NCBI RefSeq assembly: GCF_000485595.1
Contig: NW_014578418.1
Coordinates: 1 to 42,517 of the forward strand
Origin: Priapulus caudatus
Taxonomy: Eukaryota; Priapulida; Priapulimorpha; Priapulimorphida; Priapulidae
Direction: 5' to 3'
Length of the DNA stretch: 42,517 nt
Below, piece after piece: positions 10,848 through 21,554 of the stretch. The translations under genes were made by a program, and so were the position numbers. How positions within the stretch are numbered: the first letter of the stretch is position 1; every line of letters starts with the position of its first letter. The notes beneath the pieces were generated by a model, which was given only the letters and a program-made list of their open reading frames with translations, was not told the origin of the DNA and did not search any database.

Positions 10848-10997
10848 CAAAAATTGCGGTCGGTGCGTGATAACTCAGCATGATGTCATAATTTGTGGGG
10901 TTTGTTTAATCATTTGGATAAGGGCATTATAGTAATTACTTACATGAAGTAAATAGTTAATTTAGGGGCCATAAATTGTGCATGGCCATGGGAAATA
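10848..10997. other. Short unassigned spacer
   Basis: AT-rich sequence between the MULE terminal repeat and the MITE. No features seen. Confidence 0.3.
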
Positions 10998-11207
10998 TAC
11001 TGTGAATTCATTTATTTTCGTGGGCTCCAAATTTCGTGGATTGATGGAAATGGACAAGTTCGTGGGTACTTAAATTCGTGGATTTGCCAGTGACTAACAA
11101 TAACAACACTAATTAAGCATATTTCGTTGGGACTTTTAATTCGTGGATAGTGCTATCCACAAAATCCACGAAAATTAGTACCCCACCAATAATAATGAAT
11201 TCACAGT
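10998..11207. mobile_element. 206-bp MITE (CTGTGAATTC termini, TA target site)
   Basis: The element spans 11000-11205 and is flanked by TA on both sides. The left end is CTGTGAATTCATTTATTTTC and the complement of the right end is CTGTGAATTCATTATTATTG. Inside, TTTCGTGGAT / ATCCACGAAA motifs recur in both orientations, so the whole unit folds into a hairpin. No ORF. TA duplication and short inverted ends suggest mobilisation by a Tc1/mariner-type transposase. I recall very similar short elements as abundant in bivalve and gastropod genomes. This comes from memory and was not checked. Confidence 0.85.
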
Positions 11208-11523
11208 ACGTAATAAAATAGTATTAAACTCAATTATTTGAAACAAAATGTTGTTTATTCATTCATTCAGTTTTATCGGAAATAACATTTCAAGTGATAT
11301 TACATCTTTCTATTGATGCTAGACCTTTGTGACACCTACTAGCATCAATACGTATGTTGCCGCAACAACTACACTGTGCCTACATCAATACTTACACCAT
11401 TTATATTACTCGTACAGCTCGTGATCACTACTGATTTCACAATAACGCAGTACGTCAAGAGATCAAACAAATCACTTCTGACTTGAAGAGTCTGGATGGT
11501 CTGAAACATGCTCAGGTGTACAG
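11208..11523. other. Unassigned intergenic stretch
   Basis: AT-rich sequence with a small direct repetition of CTAGCATCAATACG/CCTACATCAATACT near 11340-11390. No ORF or RNA gene recognised. Confidence 0.3.
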
Positions 11524-13290
11524 TTAGTCACTATCACTGCCTTCCACTGCCAGTTCAACCCTTGAACATTTGTTTGAGTCTCCAGCGCACAGGCATGCGA
11601 TCACACACTTCACATTTGCTTTAGCACAGGAACACTCCGCAATATTTGGCCCGTTTAAATTCAGTCGGCTTCGGCTGCTTCAACATCATGGTTGCCACTA
11701 ACTTGTCATTGACCAGGTGTCTGCCAAAGTATGTTGCAACGGGGTAGATTGGCTCAGACAAGTGTGCTCGTTTGCACACAGCCACCTGATGAAGGGATCT
11801 GAGTAGGTGCAGCCGGAAGGCATCTTCAGTTGGTGGCAGAGATCGCATGTCACCCTTGATACTCGCGAAGAGATGAGCCCGCAGCGCATCAAGGGAGCCA
11901 CCGAAGTCACTCCGGTCATAGAGTGCCATGATGTACCGCCTAGCTGCTGTGACAACTTCTTCCGTCACCTCTAGGCTTTCATCAGGGTCGCCATATCTGG
12001 CAAGTGGCAGCAGGTGTCCAATGTTGTCGATGGCCGCTTTGTAGGCTCGCTTCTTCCCTCTTCTGTAGAGATAGCTGACTGTGTCACACCCGGTCAGTAT
12101 GTAGATGGTCAACAGGACTGATGTCAGTTGGGCAGCATCTACATCACTCTGCATGGCAAGAGATGTAGCAATGGCATGGCAGGCAGATATATGTCCATCT
12201 TTTTCACCCATAACTCTTCCAGTTCAGCGAAACGCATACTATAGTAGATGCACAACATGATGACATCTTGTGTCTGTTGCCATCAACAACAACCGCTTGT
12301 TATGAAGGAATTGTACCACAGTATGCAATGTGAGCGAACACCGTGTGTCCGCCTCCTCGTGCTTCACACAGGAAAGTTCAGGAGCTCTATCTGGCAGTTT
12401 GTTGATAACATGACTGTTCGGCCAGGGCGTAGAGACTCCTCCGAAGGAGTGTACATCCCGGAGGAAGTGACTTGTGCTGTGCAGTCCATGTCTCGCCCAT
12501 GTAGTGCAGCAGGTTTGCTTTGTTAAGGGGGTTTTGAACAAAGCCTTTCCACTCAGGAATTTGCAAGGGCATCATGAGGTTGTACTCTTTCATCTTTCTG
12601 GGATGTGACTTATCTCTCTTTTTTCGCGCTCCTCGCTTTTCAGGCTTTCCGCTGCAGCTGACATCATACCGGTCCCCAACAAAGTTGATGCAGTCACAGC
12701 TGTCTGGTTTGTGCTATAGAAGCTTGCTTCAGGTAGTTCTCTTTGCAATTCGTGGAAGGTGCTGCTTCCAAGTTGTTGGCATCTCTGGATGAATGCCATG
12801 GCGTCAACTACCACACACGACTGGCTCATCTGATGGGGGTAATTTGTCTGCCTTCATCCAGGAGTTGCCAAGGGACGACTTGATGGCAACCAGGTAGTCA
12901 GCTTTGTTGCCTTTACGCATCGCATACCCCTGATCAAGGCTCGAATCAGCGCTCAAGCAGGGATGCAGGACAGCTCGTCCATTCATGGCTGAATACCTCT
13001 ACCTTCTTCTCTTTCATCCAGATCTTGCACAAAGTACAGGTTTCGTACAACTGCACTTTCTTCCTCATATATCTTCTCTTGCCTTCTGTGCCATGACAGT
13101 GACTTCTTTTTGTCTGTGCCTGCAAATGTGGCCAATTTCACAGGGACTACTTTCGTCACTCTCCGTTTCTCGGTGCTAGGGCCATATGCCTGCGAGTCCT
13201 TTTTGCTGTCGCCTGCACTTAGCAGGTCTTCAGCATGCAGCTTTGGTAGCCTTCGTGGAGAATGTTCAGCATTCCTGTTCTGTCACACAG
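11524..13290 (-). pseudogene. C-terminal half of uncharacterised transposon-associated family with CXC tail
   Basis: Reading the minus strand: a VVVDAMAFIQ block at 12.8 kb, then IPEWKGFVQNPLNKANLLHY and the out-of-frame CVKHEEADTRCSL (12.25-12.6 kb). A long open frame 12211-11621 follows, with LLTIYILTGCDTVSYLYRRG, a block of basic residues and LPPTEDAFRLHLLRSLHQVAV. After a 1-base shift near 11.64 kb the tail reads AECSCAKANVKCVIACLC then ending with K-C-S-R, a C-x-C-x(6)-C-x(3)-C-x-C spacing like CXC/tesmin DNA-binding motifs. A stop lies at 11524-11526. The HEEADTR and GCDT-S blocks define the same family as the plus-strand piece at 0.4-1.5 kb. Four or more frame breaks. The 5' limit (about 13.29 kb) is uncertain because upstream residues are not recognisable. 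Confidence 0.7.
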
Positions 13291-14423
13291 GAATGGGTTA
13301 ATCATTTGGCTTTCTTGATGACATCTGTCACTTTTTCCATACTCTGATCTTTTTGTCGCTTAGGCTATGAATTAACAATACCGTTTCTGACCAGGCGCCG
13401 GACTAAGCTGTGGGGGCTGCCGGCCGGGACGCCACCCATTTGTGGGGCGGCCCTATGTTCTGCTATTTCTTTCATGCACTTTCATGCTTGCAAATTCAGA
13501 GATGGTATTTCATCGTGTTTTCATACGAATTTTAAAATAGTCCCCTTCGCATAGCGAGAAACTGAGGTTTACCAGTCTACTGTGGCTCATTCGTGCGTTC
13601 TCAATGGTGATTTTTAATCAACTGCAGTTTTTGAAATGACCATTCACGCTACCAATTCGAGCCGACATCAATGAAAGATAGGCATTCTTCAGACGCATTT
13701 CGCGTATTAAGGGAAAAGTGTTCTATCAGCTGAACGCCAATAATTCAGTCAGAGGAAACAGCATGGGTGAAACGCATCACTCAAGCGTTCCATGCTAAGA
13801 ATTTTGTGCAGATCACAATTACGGACAGTTTTGCTAAATTTTTAGGGAACTCTAAATGTTGGCGCCCAAATGTGGGGGGCCCGGCTTGCGCACGTGCCCC
13901 TGTTGCCGCCCTTAATCCCCTAGGCAGTGGTTCATTGACTACAACTCTAGGGCTATCTTTATATGGCTGTGCTGTGCTGTCTTGTTTCTCCTCCGGCATT
14001 GGTAAGTGTTGACACTTTGCCTCTTTTGGCAGATATGTCTTCTTACGAGTCTAAGCTATGTCTAGCTTGTCTACGGCGCATTTTCTTCTATTGGTTCGTT
14101 GCATGCAGTCTTAGCACTACGGCCTTTGCGCGTCGGGCTTACTCAAGTTAATCACTGCCATGAAGGTGCATGTCGCCATACAGTTTTCTTATGTATGTAG
14201 CAGTCTTGTCTGTCTTGATAGCCGTGAGCTTTCGTCACTGACTTGTTGCTTGATCTCTCCGTTCTTTGTGTCATTCTGCTCCACTCTGAGCTGCACGCGA
14301 TTTCCCGCCTTTTTTTACAGTCGTTCGCTTGCTGTGGAACGTAGGCTGTATAGGCTCTAAAGGTACTCAACGTTCATTCCATCACGGGCACAGTGGATTC
14401 GTAAATCCCGACCGCTGCCACCA
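13291..14423 (-). other. Unassigned; perhaps leader/internal DNA of the adjacent LTR element
   Basis: No motif-bearing ORF. Two related GC-rich motifs, GACGCCACCCATTTGTGGGG (about 13429) and GGCGCCCAAATGTGGGG (about 13859), lie 430 bp apart. On the minus strand the sequence directly beside the LTR (14421-14400) reads TGGTGGCAGCGGTCGGGAT, a form of primer-binding site/leader I associate with gypsy-like elements. A minus-strand frame of 72 codons starts at 14370 without recognisable domains. Confidence 0.35.
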
Positions 14424-14760
14424 TGTTGTGTGTGTTTGTGTTAGAGATGAACACAAATAAGTCGAACACACAAATATACAGTCTACAGAAGAGCGTGCCT
14501 TTATTCCAGCATCTCTACTTGCGCTGCCTCATGTAACTGCGATCGTATGCTTTCTTTTACGACGCCGCTTTACCTCGTAACCCACACGCGTAGTAATGTA
14601 ATCCCTATCACTACAGGTTTAATAACCACATTGCGGCTGCGGCAACTCATTTTCGTGCCAAATTCAGACACCGTCATCTGCTACAAAATTCTTTTATTTA
14701 CATTTCATAGTACATGTAGATTAGAAACTACAAACAAGTAGAAGCTTCATTAAGATTACA
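14424..14760 (-). mobile_element. Candidate 5' LTR of a retrotransposon, ~337 bp
   Basis: On the minus strand it begins TGTAATCTTAATGAAGC and ends with CACAAACACACACAACA, i.e. TG...CA ends. It is followed at once by TGGTGGCAGCGGTCGGGAT, which looks like a tRNA primer-binding site plus leader. An AATAAA lies near 14.50 kb on the same strand (AATAAAGGCACGCTC), in the right place for an R/U5 boundary. No second LTR was found, so the left limit rests only on the TGT/ACA terminus and could be wrong. Confidence 0.5.
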
Positions 14761-14871
14761 TTATTATTATTTACCTTCCTTTGGTACATGTGATCGGATT
14801 TATATGGTCCAGTAGCATGTCATCTGACGTGTAATTGAATTTCCCGCACCAACATTCTGTTGCTGTCTGTG

Positions 14872-14900
14872 TTTGTTGTTGTTGTTGTTGCTGTCTGTGT

Positions 14901-14943
<43 letters not shown>
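14872..14943. repeat. (GTT)n trinucleotide microsatellite
   Basis: Two runs of GTT, about 7 and 17 units, separated by GCTGTCTGT. The preceding TGCTGTCTGTGTTTGTTG is itself repeated, so the array has a compound structure. On the minus strand it would encode poly-Asn/Gln in a short frame that is not supported as a gene. Confidence 0.9.
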
Positions 14944-16836
14944 CTTCGATGTTGTGCCTCTTCACCAACCCAGATATCTTTTGCAGCATAGTTCTTTAAG
15001 ATTGCAAATCTGTAAGTGAGAATTAAAATTTCCTTTTACAGTAGCATCGTCTATACCGAGTCACATTAACCCGAATTAAGCAAAGTGTGATATTATGCAA
15101 TGCTAGTGTGCATATATACATCTACGATTGGCTATAAATTCACCACTTTTCTAGTTGAGAATTTATTTGAGAAAATTCCATTATTTTCCAGTCGTACTCC
15201 TTTGGCAGAAATACATTATAAGTACAGTATTAACAGCCACATTGGTTTTGAAACAAATAACAAAAATAAGATCACACAGTAGAACTTGGCATTAGATACA
15301 GTATATCAAAGAAATCTTACCGATTATCACTATAGTGAAATCCACTTCTACATTCTTCCTTGTATGTAGTCTACATTCAAGTCTATTCTACTTTCATGTA
15401 GTCACCTTCGTCTTTATGGGCATCTTCGCTTTTCTTTGTTTTGTTTTGTTTTTTCCACTTCTTTAATGTTGCATATTGGAGTCGTTCTCTGTTGTTTTCT
15501 GCTTTTCCGTATCAAATGGTAAACTATTAAAAATGAAAAATAGGTACAATACAATGTAAAATTGTGACTATTGCAGTAACTACATGTACTAGTAGAGTGA
15601 CTACCAGGTATGCAGAATACATAACCCTGACAATTAACCAGATTAATAAACGTACCAATTGTCAAGACTACATGTACGTAACAAATTCTAGAATAACCAA
15701 AGTTATGGAAATTGAGATGCGACATTATATTTACAATAAAAACATAGAACATATCAGAAACAAATCAATAGATATATATTTATAGTATGAATATTAAATA
15801 TGGTTAATAAGTGTACCTGCTCTCTTTGCTGGCTTAGCACAAACTTCACTGAAAATATCCCCTGTCCACTGCTTGACGATCTGCAGCCGGATATCCGCGC
15901 GAAGCGCGAACAGCGCCGCAGAGCGGCCCATTTGATCTAAATCGCTGCCCTGTTGAAAAAAAATTCCCGACAGTGCCCTATGGGTAGAGGATAAAGCGGT
16001 GTAATCGGTCAATTGAGCAGTTGTGGGCATTCCAGAAGCCTTTCGAGTATGCACGTAGGGCGAGCATAAATACAAATGCTCGTTTTTGCTGGTTTGCGGC
16101 TCGGCGCGCGTCCTTTTCGTGTAGAAAAATAATTACCCTTTTCGCTGGTTCATGCCCTGACATTAATTTGGAAGTTATCGCGACCCACAGATGGCGCAAC
16201 GAGTCCAGCTACATACCATTTTCAAGTATTTTTTTTTAAAAACGCTCGGCTCGATGACCTAGACTGCCGTGCGGTGCACAGTTCGACACGCCAGCGTAAC
16301 TCACTTCAGTGTAGCCAACGATAGTTGGCTGAGTGAAGGTCGGTAGCCGTCTAGCCCTGCACTCGTCACTGCCGCTTCGACTTTCCGTATCCATCTTAAC
16401 GCACCAATGTGATGTTCTCATGTTTGCCATTATGATTATCACGATGTTATCTGGAAAAGCTCCGCCTTCGTGGCGTCAGCGCGTGGCGTGGCGTCGTGGC
16501 GAGAATTTCGTCAGTCTGTGATTTCGCGTGACACAGCGAGGTTACGAACAGAGACATTATGTTTTCATAAGAAGACAACACTGTTCTTCAAATAGAAACA
16601 AAGATCGAAGCTGTTGGATGAGTATTTGTTTTGAAATCGTTTTGAGAGCGTACGTACAGCATTTTTGCATATATTACATCGTCCCAGCGTGCTGCTTATA
16701 GCAAAAACTTCGTCTACCCCTGCGGTCGAGGGGGGGCCCTGATTGCTCTTGTGCAGAAAAACTTCGCCGAAAAACTTGGAACTCGCCTGCTCGCAGTTAC
16801 CTTGACGGTGCAACCCCTATATATATATATACGCAT
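14944..16836. other. Intergenic DNA, no supported gene
   Basis: AT-rich until 15.8 kb, then more GC-balanced. Short overlapping ORFs around 15.8-16.5 kb occur on both strands with no recognisable motif. A TATATATATATA run (16819-16830) directly precedes the assembly gap. Confidence 0.4.
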
Positions 16837-16861
16837 NNNNNNNNNNNNNNNNNNNNNNNNN
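16837..16861. other. 25-N assembly gap
   Basis: Exactly 25 consecutive N, a fixed-size scaffold gap, so the true distance is unknown. ORFs that appear to run across it are not real. Confidence 0.98.
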
Positions 16862-17927
16862 GAGGATTTTTTAAGGATGGCCGACATCCCTGCCACCAAA
16901 CGGGTTCGGCGCCCGCCGCCGCGCCCTCCGTGCGCACGGCGGGATTAATCTTCCCGAGGAGCTTTCCAAAAGATATTCAGCAATGCTGCAAAGTACGAAG
17001 CACTAAGCCCGGTACTTATCTATGTACCCGAATATCAACACATTCCTCCCAAGTTTTAGACAAAAGTATCCTACTGTGTTAACCGAACCATAGATGGTGA
17101 TTTTTATCAATTCAGAATCGAAAACAATGTTAAAACATTGTGAAGTTGTAAACAGAAAGAACAGTTTGGAACGAAGACAAAAAATGGGAAAGCGGCTACT
17201 ATATGTCTATAAAATTTTAATATTGTATACATAAACATCAACAACATGCGGAAAACGATTGAAATAAAATCGTCGAGATTGTGTATTGTCAACTACTGCC
17301 CTCTCTGAACATAAAAGGCGCATGTGGTGCAGTATTTCGAAATTAGTTTGTACTCCTGATATCTGGATCATTTATTCGCCATTATCGTTATACCTAGATC
17401 CCACTTTGTCCCATGGGCTAGCATACCAAAAATATTACAAATTTACTATTGCGGTTTACTAAATTGCTGTTATATAGTCATCCATAGATTTCAAACGCCT
17501 TATAATTGTTCCCTATTTTTGGCACCACTAGCACAGCCCACGCAACGAGGTGTAGGACTATTGTATTGTAAAAGCGCACGCCGACACGGTGCTAAGTGAA
17601 TTTTACGGCGAATTTGTTTGGGACGTCAATGTCACCCCCAAAATAATTCGGCCTATTGATCCAGTGGTACGTCATTCGCTGAATCGATTTGCTGGCTAAT
17701 CAAAACATGCTTGATATTAGCTATTATATTTCGGCCGCAATTTTTATTGATCGAGTGGTTTTTTTGTCTAGTGGTCGCATGCACTCCTTAAGAATACTTT
17801 AAATAACTTTTTATATACTTACTTCTATGAATAGAAAAACACGTATTTAACAAATTTATACCGATATAGGAAATACGAAATAAATATTTAATATATTTAA
17901 TTATCATTATATATATATATATATATA
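16862..17927. other. Intergenic DNA ending in an AT microsatellite
   Basis: A short GC-rich patch after the gap (CCGCCGCCGCGCC near 16.91 kb), then AT-rich sequence without recognised genes. From about 17909 to 17928 it is an (AT)n run, into which the following LTR appears to have inserted. Confidence 0.4.
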
Positions 17928-18834
17928 TGTAACGAATTTCGGATCTGCCGCAGGCATCGACCTCGCCCGCGTTTCTGCTCTCGCGGTACGTCCCACAGCA
18001 TCCCCGGGAGTGTCCAAGGCGAAATGGCAACGTGCTGGCCACGCCAGCGTGTCCAAAGCCGGACAGGACGCGGTCACGGTGAAGTCCGACGATGCGTCAC
18101 GTCGCGAAGCCGGCGTACGTCACGGTCTCCGAAGGCCGACGTGCATGTCACAGGGTGAAGCTTGACCCACGTGTCACGTCTGAAGGCGGCGTGCGAGTCA
18201 CGTCTCACAGCGTGCCGGGTCACGTCTGAAGCTGACTTCACGTGACACGGCTGAAGCGACGTGCGTGTCACGTGTGTGCGTGACGTGCCTGCCTCTGAGA
18301 CGTATAAATACCGGTGCTCCCCAGAAGCAGCCGGCCAGTTCAAGAGCAGTTCAGTTGGACGGTTGAGCTCAGTGGCAGGTTGGAGGGTTCAGTTCAAGTT
18401 CAGGTCAGTCCCAGCGCAGTGCAATTTGACGAGTTCCCCGCAGGGCTGCCCCGTGAACCGAGGCAGACAATCACGACAGGCAGCGAATCCGTCGGAGAGG
18501 AAAGCCACAACGCACGATACAGCTACGAAGCAATCACACAGCGGATCTTGCAGGACTATGGCGCTCTCTACAGGAGGATCGTTTTGGTAAGGCCTAGCGC
18601 CTCGTTTGCATCTTGTCAAGCTATACTCGGGCCCTTACGCTGCGAAGAATATTGATACCGTTTATGCCGACCGTCTAGGTCGTTGACCAGAGCGGAATTA
18701 AAAGCCCCGGACCTATTCCCGGCGTAAACACTGTCATTTTTGAGTTGGTTGTTTTGTTCTTGTGCGACGTGTACAATGCGCTGAGTCGAACCCAGTGGGG
18801 AGAGTCCCCATCGTACGGGGAAAAACGTTTAGCA
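17928..18834 (+). mobile_element. Solo LTR, ~907 bp
   Basis: It starts TGTAACGAATTTCGG inside an (AT)n run and ends GGGGAAAAACGTTTAGCA, directly before more AT repeat (TATATTATATAAATTG). In the second copy (right arm) the end reads CGTTACA, so the ideal ends are TGTAACG...CGTTACA. A TATA box (TATAAATA, 18303-18310) and an ATTAAA signal (18697-18702) are spaced as in a promoter/polyadenylation pair. No gag/pol sequence lies next to it, hence a solo LTR. The flanking AT repeats hide any target-site duplication. BEL/Pao and some gypsy elements have TGTAACG-type ends, and the family is not resolved. Confidence 0.7.
18018..18290 (+). promoter_or_regulatory. U3 array of TCACGT/ACGTCA-containing units
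   Basis: About nine imperfect units, each roughly 25-32 bp, share the pattern GTCACG(T) ... GAAG-C-GACGTG. The array ends 13 bp before the TATA box. It contains repeated TGACGTG/TCACGT (CRE- or E-box-like, CACGTG) motifs, typical of a U3 enhancer. Only the units nearest the TATA box are retained in the right-arm copy. Confidence 0.6.
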
Positions 18835-21243
18835 TATATTATATAAATTGCGCTGGTACCACATAAGTTATTGTCATACTGTAAAAATTTGAAAATGGTT
18901 TTCTTGTGTACGAGAGCCTCTTGGTAATGTTGCTATAATAACGCTATCATATAGCTAAATTGACATCTTAATTTTCAATTGTTATTTTAGGGAATGCGGT
19001 CCAGCTACGTCTGTGTTCGGATGAGCGCTTTTTTCAGATAAATAAGAACAATAAATGTCGATGAATATAAGATTGCAGTTATCTTATTTCGAATAAAGTT
19101 TTATTTATAATCAATGGCCCGCTGGCCCACCCACATGACAGGTTATTAAATTTTTGGCTGCCACTTGTTTAAAGTTCGCGTAGTGGTGCTACATATGATA
19201 TCATGTATATATATAATATATATATAGTATAATGTGTGTATAATAATTTGGTTAATCAGACATAGAAGTTGCAAAAGATTGCAAAATAATAATGTTTTAC
19301 ATTGTATATTAGTGCTAAATCCTAGCCAGTAGATAGCCACTAAAATGCGATTAATTGCCTCAAATTATCAAACACCTGAGACAACTTCTGTGCTCGTCCT
19401 CACTTTACCCTCCTATTGTACAACTTTAATAATGACATTGAGCGGCAAATGTGGCTCACCACCACTATGGGGTTAAAGTAGTTGCCCAATTATGTGTCCC
19501 AGATATCGTTCTTATCTTTAGTTATTGAAAAATAATAAAATTTATGAGGACTGCTGTGGCCAAAAAATCAGATTTTCATGCCCTGCTATCCATTCTACAC
19601 TTTAATATTACCAACTCGACTAACCCTAACCCTTTGCCCGACACTTTGGACCCTATATATAACCCGAACTATGACGGGAACTAGTTTTATTAACCTTATT
19701 CTGGAGTTTGAATAAGAAAGAATTTCACTTTTTGTTAACCCAGAAATTCCAGCCTGTTATGTTAACCATTAAACTATCTACTTGCACTGGAATCCTAATA
19801 TTTTAATAATATACTGCCTTTAATAATTAAAGTTGTTAAGTGTTATGTCATTTCAACGACAGAGAGACATGCATAGCAAGAGTTGCGTAAAGGCACACTT
19901 GATAACGCCTATCGAGATTTGAGTGGGGCGCCATGAGTGAGCGACGAAGGCGCCTTTAATGTACGGGTGTGCAGACCTGAGGCTGCAGCACGCGAACATT
20001 CGTAGAGGGCTCGCTGGAGCAGGCCATGTGTGACAGCCAGCATGGCGCTGACGGAACGGTGTTTTGTGCGCTCACGTGTACGGCCAATACCCACAAGCTG
20101 ATATAAGAATGCATAGTCCTCGTCAAATAAAGCCGGCCATCGTAATTAACACAATTCCCAATCTACCGCATTGACGCCTGCATCGTGAATGGAAGAGGAT
20201 TGTACAAAGGTAGGTTCATGGCCACAGACCGGCAGTGAAAAAAAAAGCAATATGGAAGTGTTAAAAATATGCAGGGTGGTACAGCATATCGATGCCTATT
20301 GTGCAGGGGCAATTGGAATTCGTAGCAAGGGTACAAATTTAATTAGTTAGAATATCGTAATTTAATCACTTCGTGATTTTTAAGTAATGATATAACTAAT
20401 CATAATTACGGGAAGCTTAATGCATGATTAATGTATTTAACTATAATTAGAGTTAATTCATCGCTTCGTGAAACCGGCCCGCAGAAGTCTAATTCGATTC
20501 CCATGCATAATGTCGTGTGAACTAGCAAGCTGAGAAAAATCAACACTTTAATTAGAACTAGAAGGCGCGCGGCCCTAGTTTTTTGGATAAGGGTAAGAGT
20601 AAAAAGTTTAGGAAATTGTAGAAACGATTCTTGTTGACCACGCAGATTATGAAAACATTTCAGGTATGATGCAAATGATCCTGATAATGAAATAAATACA
20701 GTGAAAACGACTAGCATATCGCCTTGTATATATCTGCAGGTTTTAAGATGATTTTTATTAACCGTTTTAAGTGTACATTTTTGGCAAGAGATTGCCACCT
20801 GACAACTATGATTATACATAAGAACATCGAGACTCTGGCCGTGACGCTTTGCATACGTCTAGACTGGGTATTAAGAATTGGCATCGTCATTTATTATTCA
20901 TTTGAACACCTGTAAGTAGGGCCTATGGTCGATTGGAATATATATATGCATTGGAATTAACCATAGACGAAAGCACTAAGGACATTCCTTACTTGCCTAG
21001 CTCACTAGAGATATATAGGCTGGGATTTGACCGTTGACGTTGTGACTTTGACATTTTTATAACTTTTTCTGTTAAATGATAATGTGAGGGCTGGCCCCAA
21101 GAGTAACAGATTTCCATCATTATCTAAAAAGTACAATATCAAATTGAAAAGAGTCGTACGTTTTTTCGTGTCACAAAATTGTATAAATAGTGTGTACGTA
21201 TACGTGTGGCTCTTTTTCATAGAAAGTTTATTTTCTTTGGCAG
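18835..21243. other. Left-arm interior, non-coding
   Basis: AT-rich sequence without a supported gene. It contains a short TA repeat (about 19.20-19.22 kb) and a hairpin-prone block at 20.35-20.48 kb (ATCACTTCGTGATT and TCGCTTCGTGAAACCGGCCC) that resembles the end of a MITE. The same features occur inverted in the right arm at 23.45-23.58 kb. Confidence 0.4.
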
Positions 21244-21520
21244 GAATTGTAGAGAAAGCACCATTGCGAGTACCAGGTACCACTACAAGTTACGGACGAT
21301 CTGACGATTTTCCTCAACTTGGCATCATATCGGAAGCCAGATTAGACGGGATACTAGAGAAGCGTTGGCCGAAAGGAGGTGTTGATCCAAGCGGATATAA
21401 GGCGGCAGTATCTTGCGTCGCAGTTCCGCGCAAGGCGCACGCACCGCGGGAAGCGTCCTAGCGACAGTAATGCAGCGCTTGGCAGCTATGGATCCGTGGC
21501 CGAATGCAAGGCCGGCGTAC
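21244..21520 (+). pseudogene. Broken copy of the terminal exon at 22458-22716
   Basis: It starts after TTTTCTTTGGCAG and reads GAATTGTAGAGAAAGCACC, as in the right-arm exon, but is broken by several one-base insertions (for example TTGGCCG for TTGCCG and GCGGATATAAGGCGGC for GCGCTATAAGCGC). The stop codon seen in the other copy reads AAG here. Either a decayed duplicate or the same exon covered by error-rich sequence. Confidence 0.55.
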
Positions 21521-21554
21521 GAAATCCAATCAGCTGCCAGCGACCACTCGATAT

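Larger units (their letters stand above)
18207..21540 (+). repeat. Left arm of large inverted duplication
   Basis: This segment is repeated in inverse order and orientation at 22461-25541. Landmarks that pair: TATA region 18303 with 25445; LTR end 18834 with 24963; CAAATAAAGCCGGCC (about 20.13 kb) with its counterpart near 23.77 kb; the CTTCGTGAAACCGGCCC motif (about 20.46 kb) with 23.45 kb; and exon-like 21244-21520 with 22458-22716. The arms differ mainly by one-base insertions and deletions, many of them extra bases in this left copy. Apart from the LTR and the exon-like end it looks non-coding. Confidence 0.85.

Noticed and set aside
14771-14989. Minus-strand ORF with poly-Asn and poly-Gln
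   Set aside because: Created by the GTT microsatellite. No domain on either side.
15794-16521. Several 60-90-codon ORFs on both strands
   Set aside because: No motif, no splice or start context, and frames overlap each other.
16714-16948. Short ORFs spanning the N run
   Set aside because: They cross a fixed-size assembly gap and carry X residues.
19610-19640. CTAACCCTAACCC telomere-like motif
   Set aside because: Only two units within ordinary AT-rich DNA, and copied in the other arm. Too short to be telomeric.
20340-20480. Hairpin-prone CTTCGTGAAACCGGCCC block as a complete MITE
   Set aside because: Only one end resembles a known terminal motif. The other end and a target duplication could not be placed.
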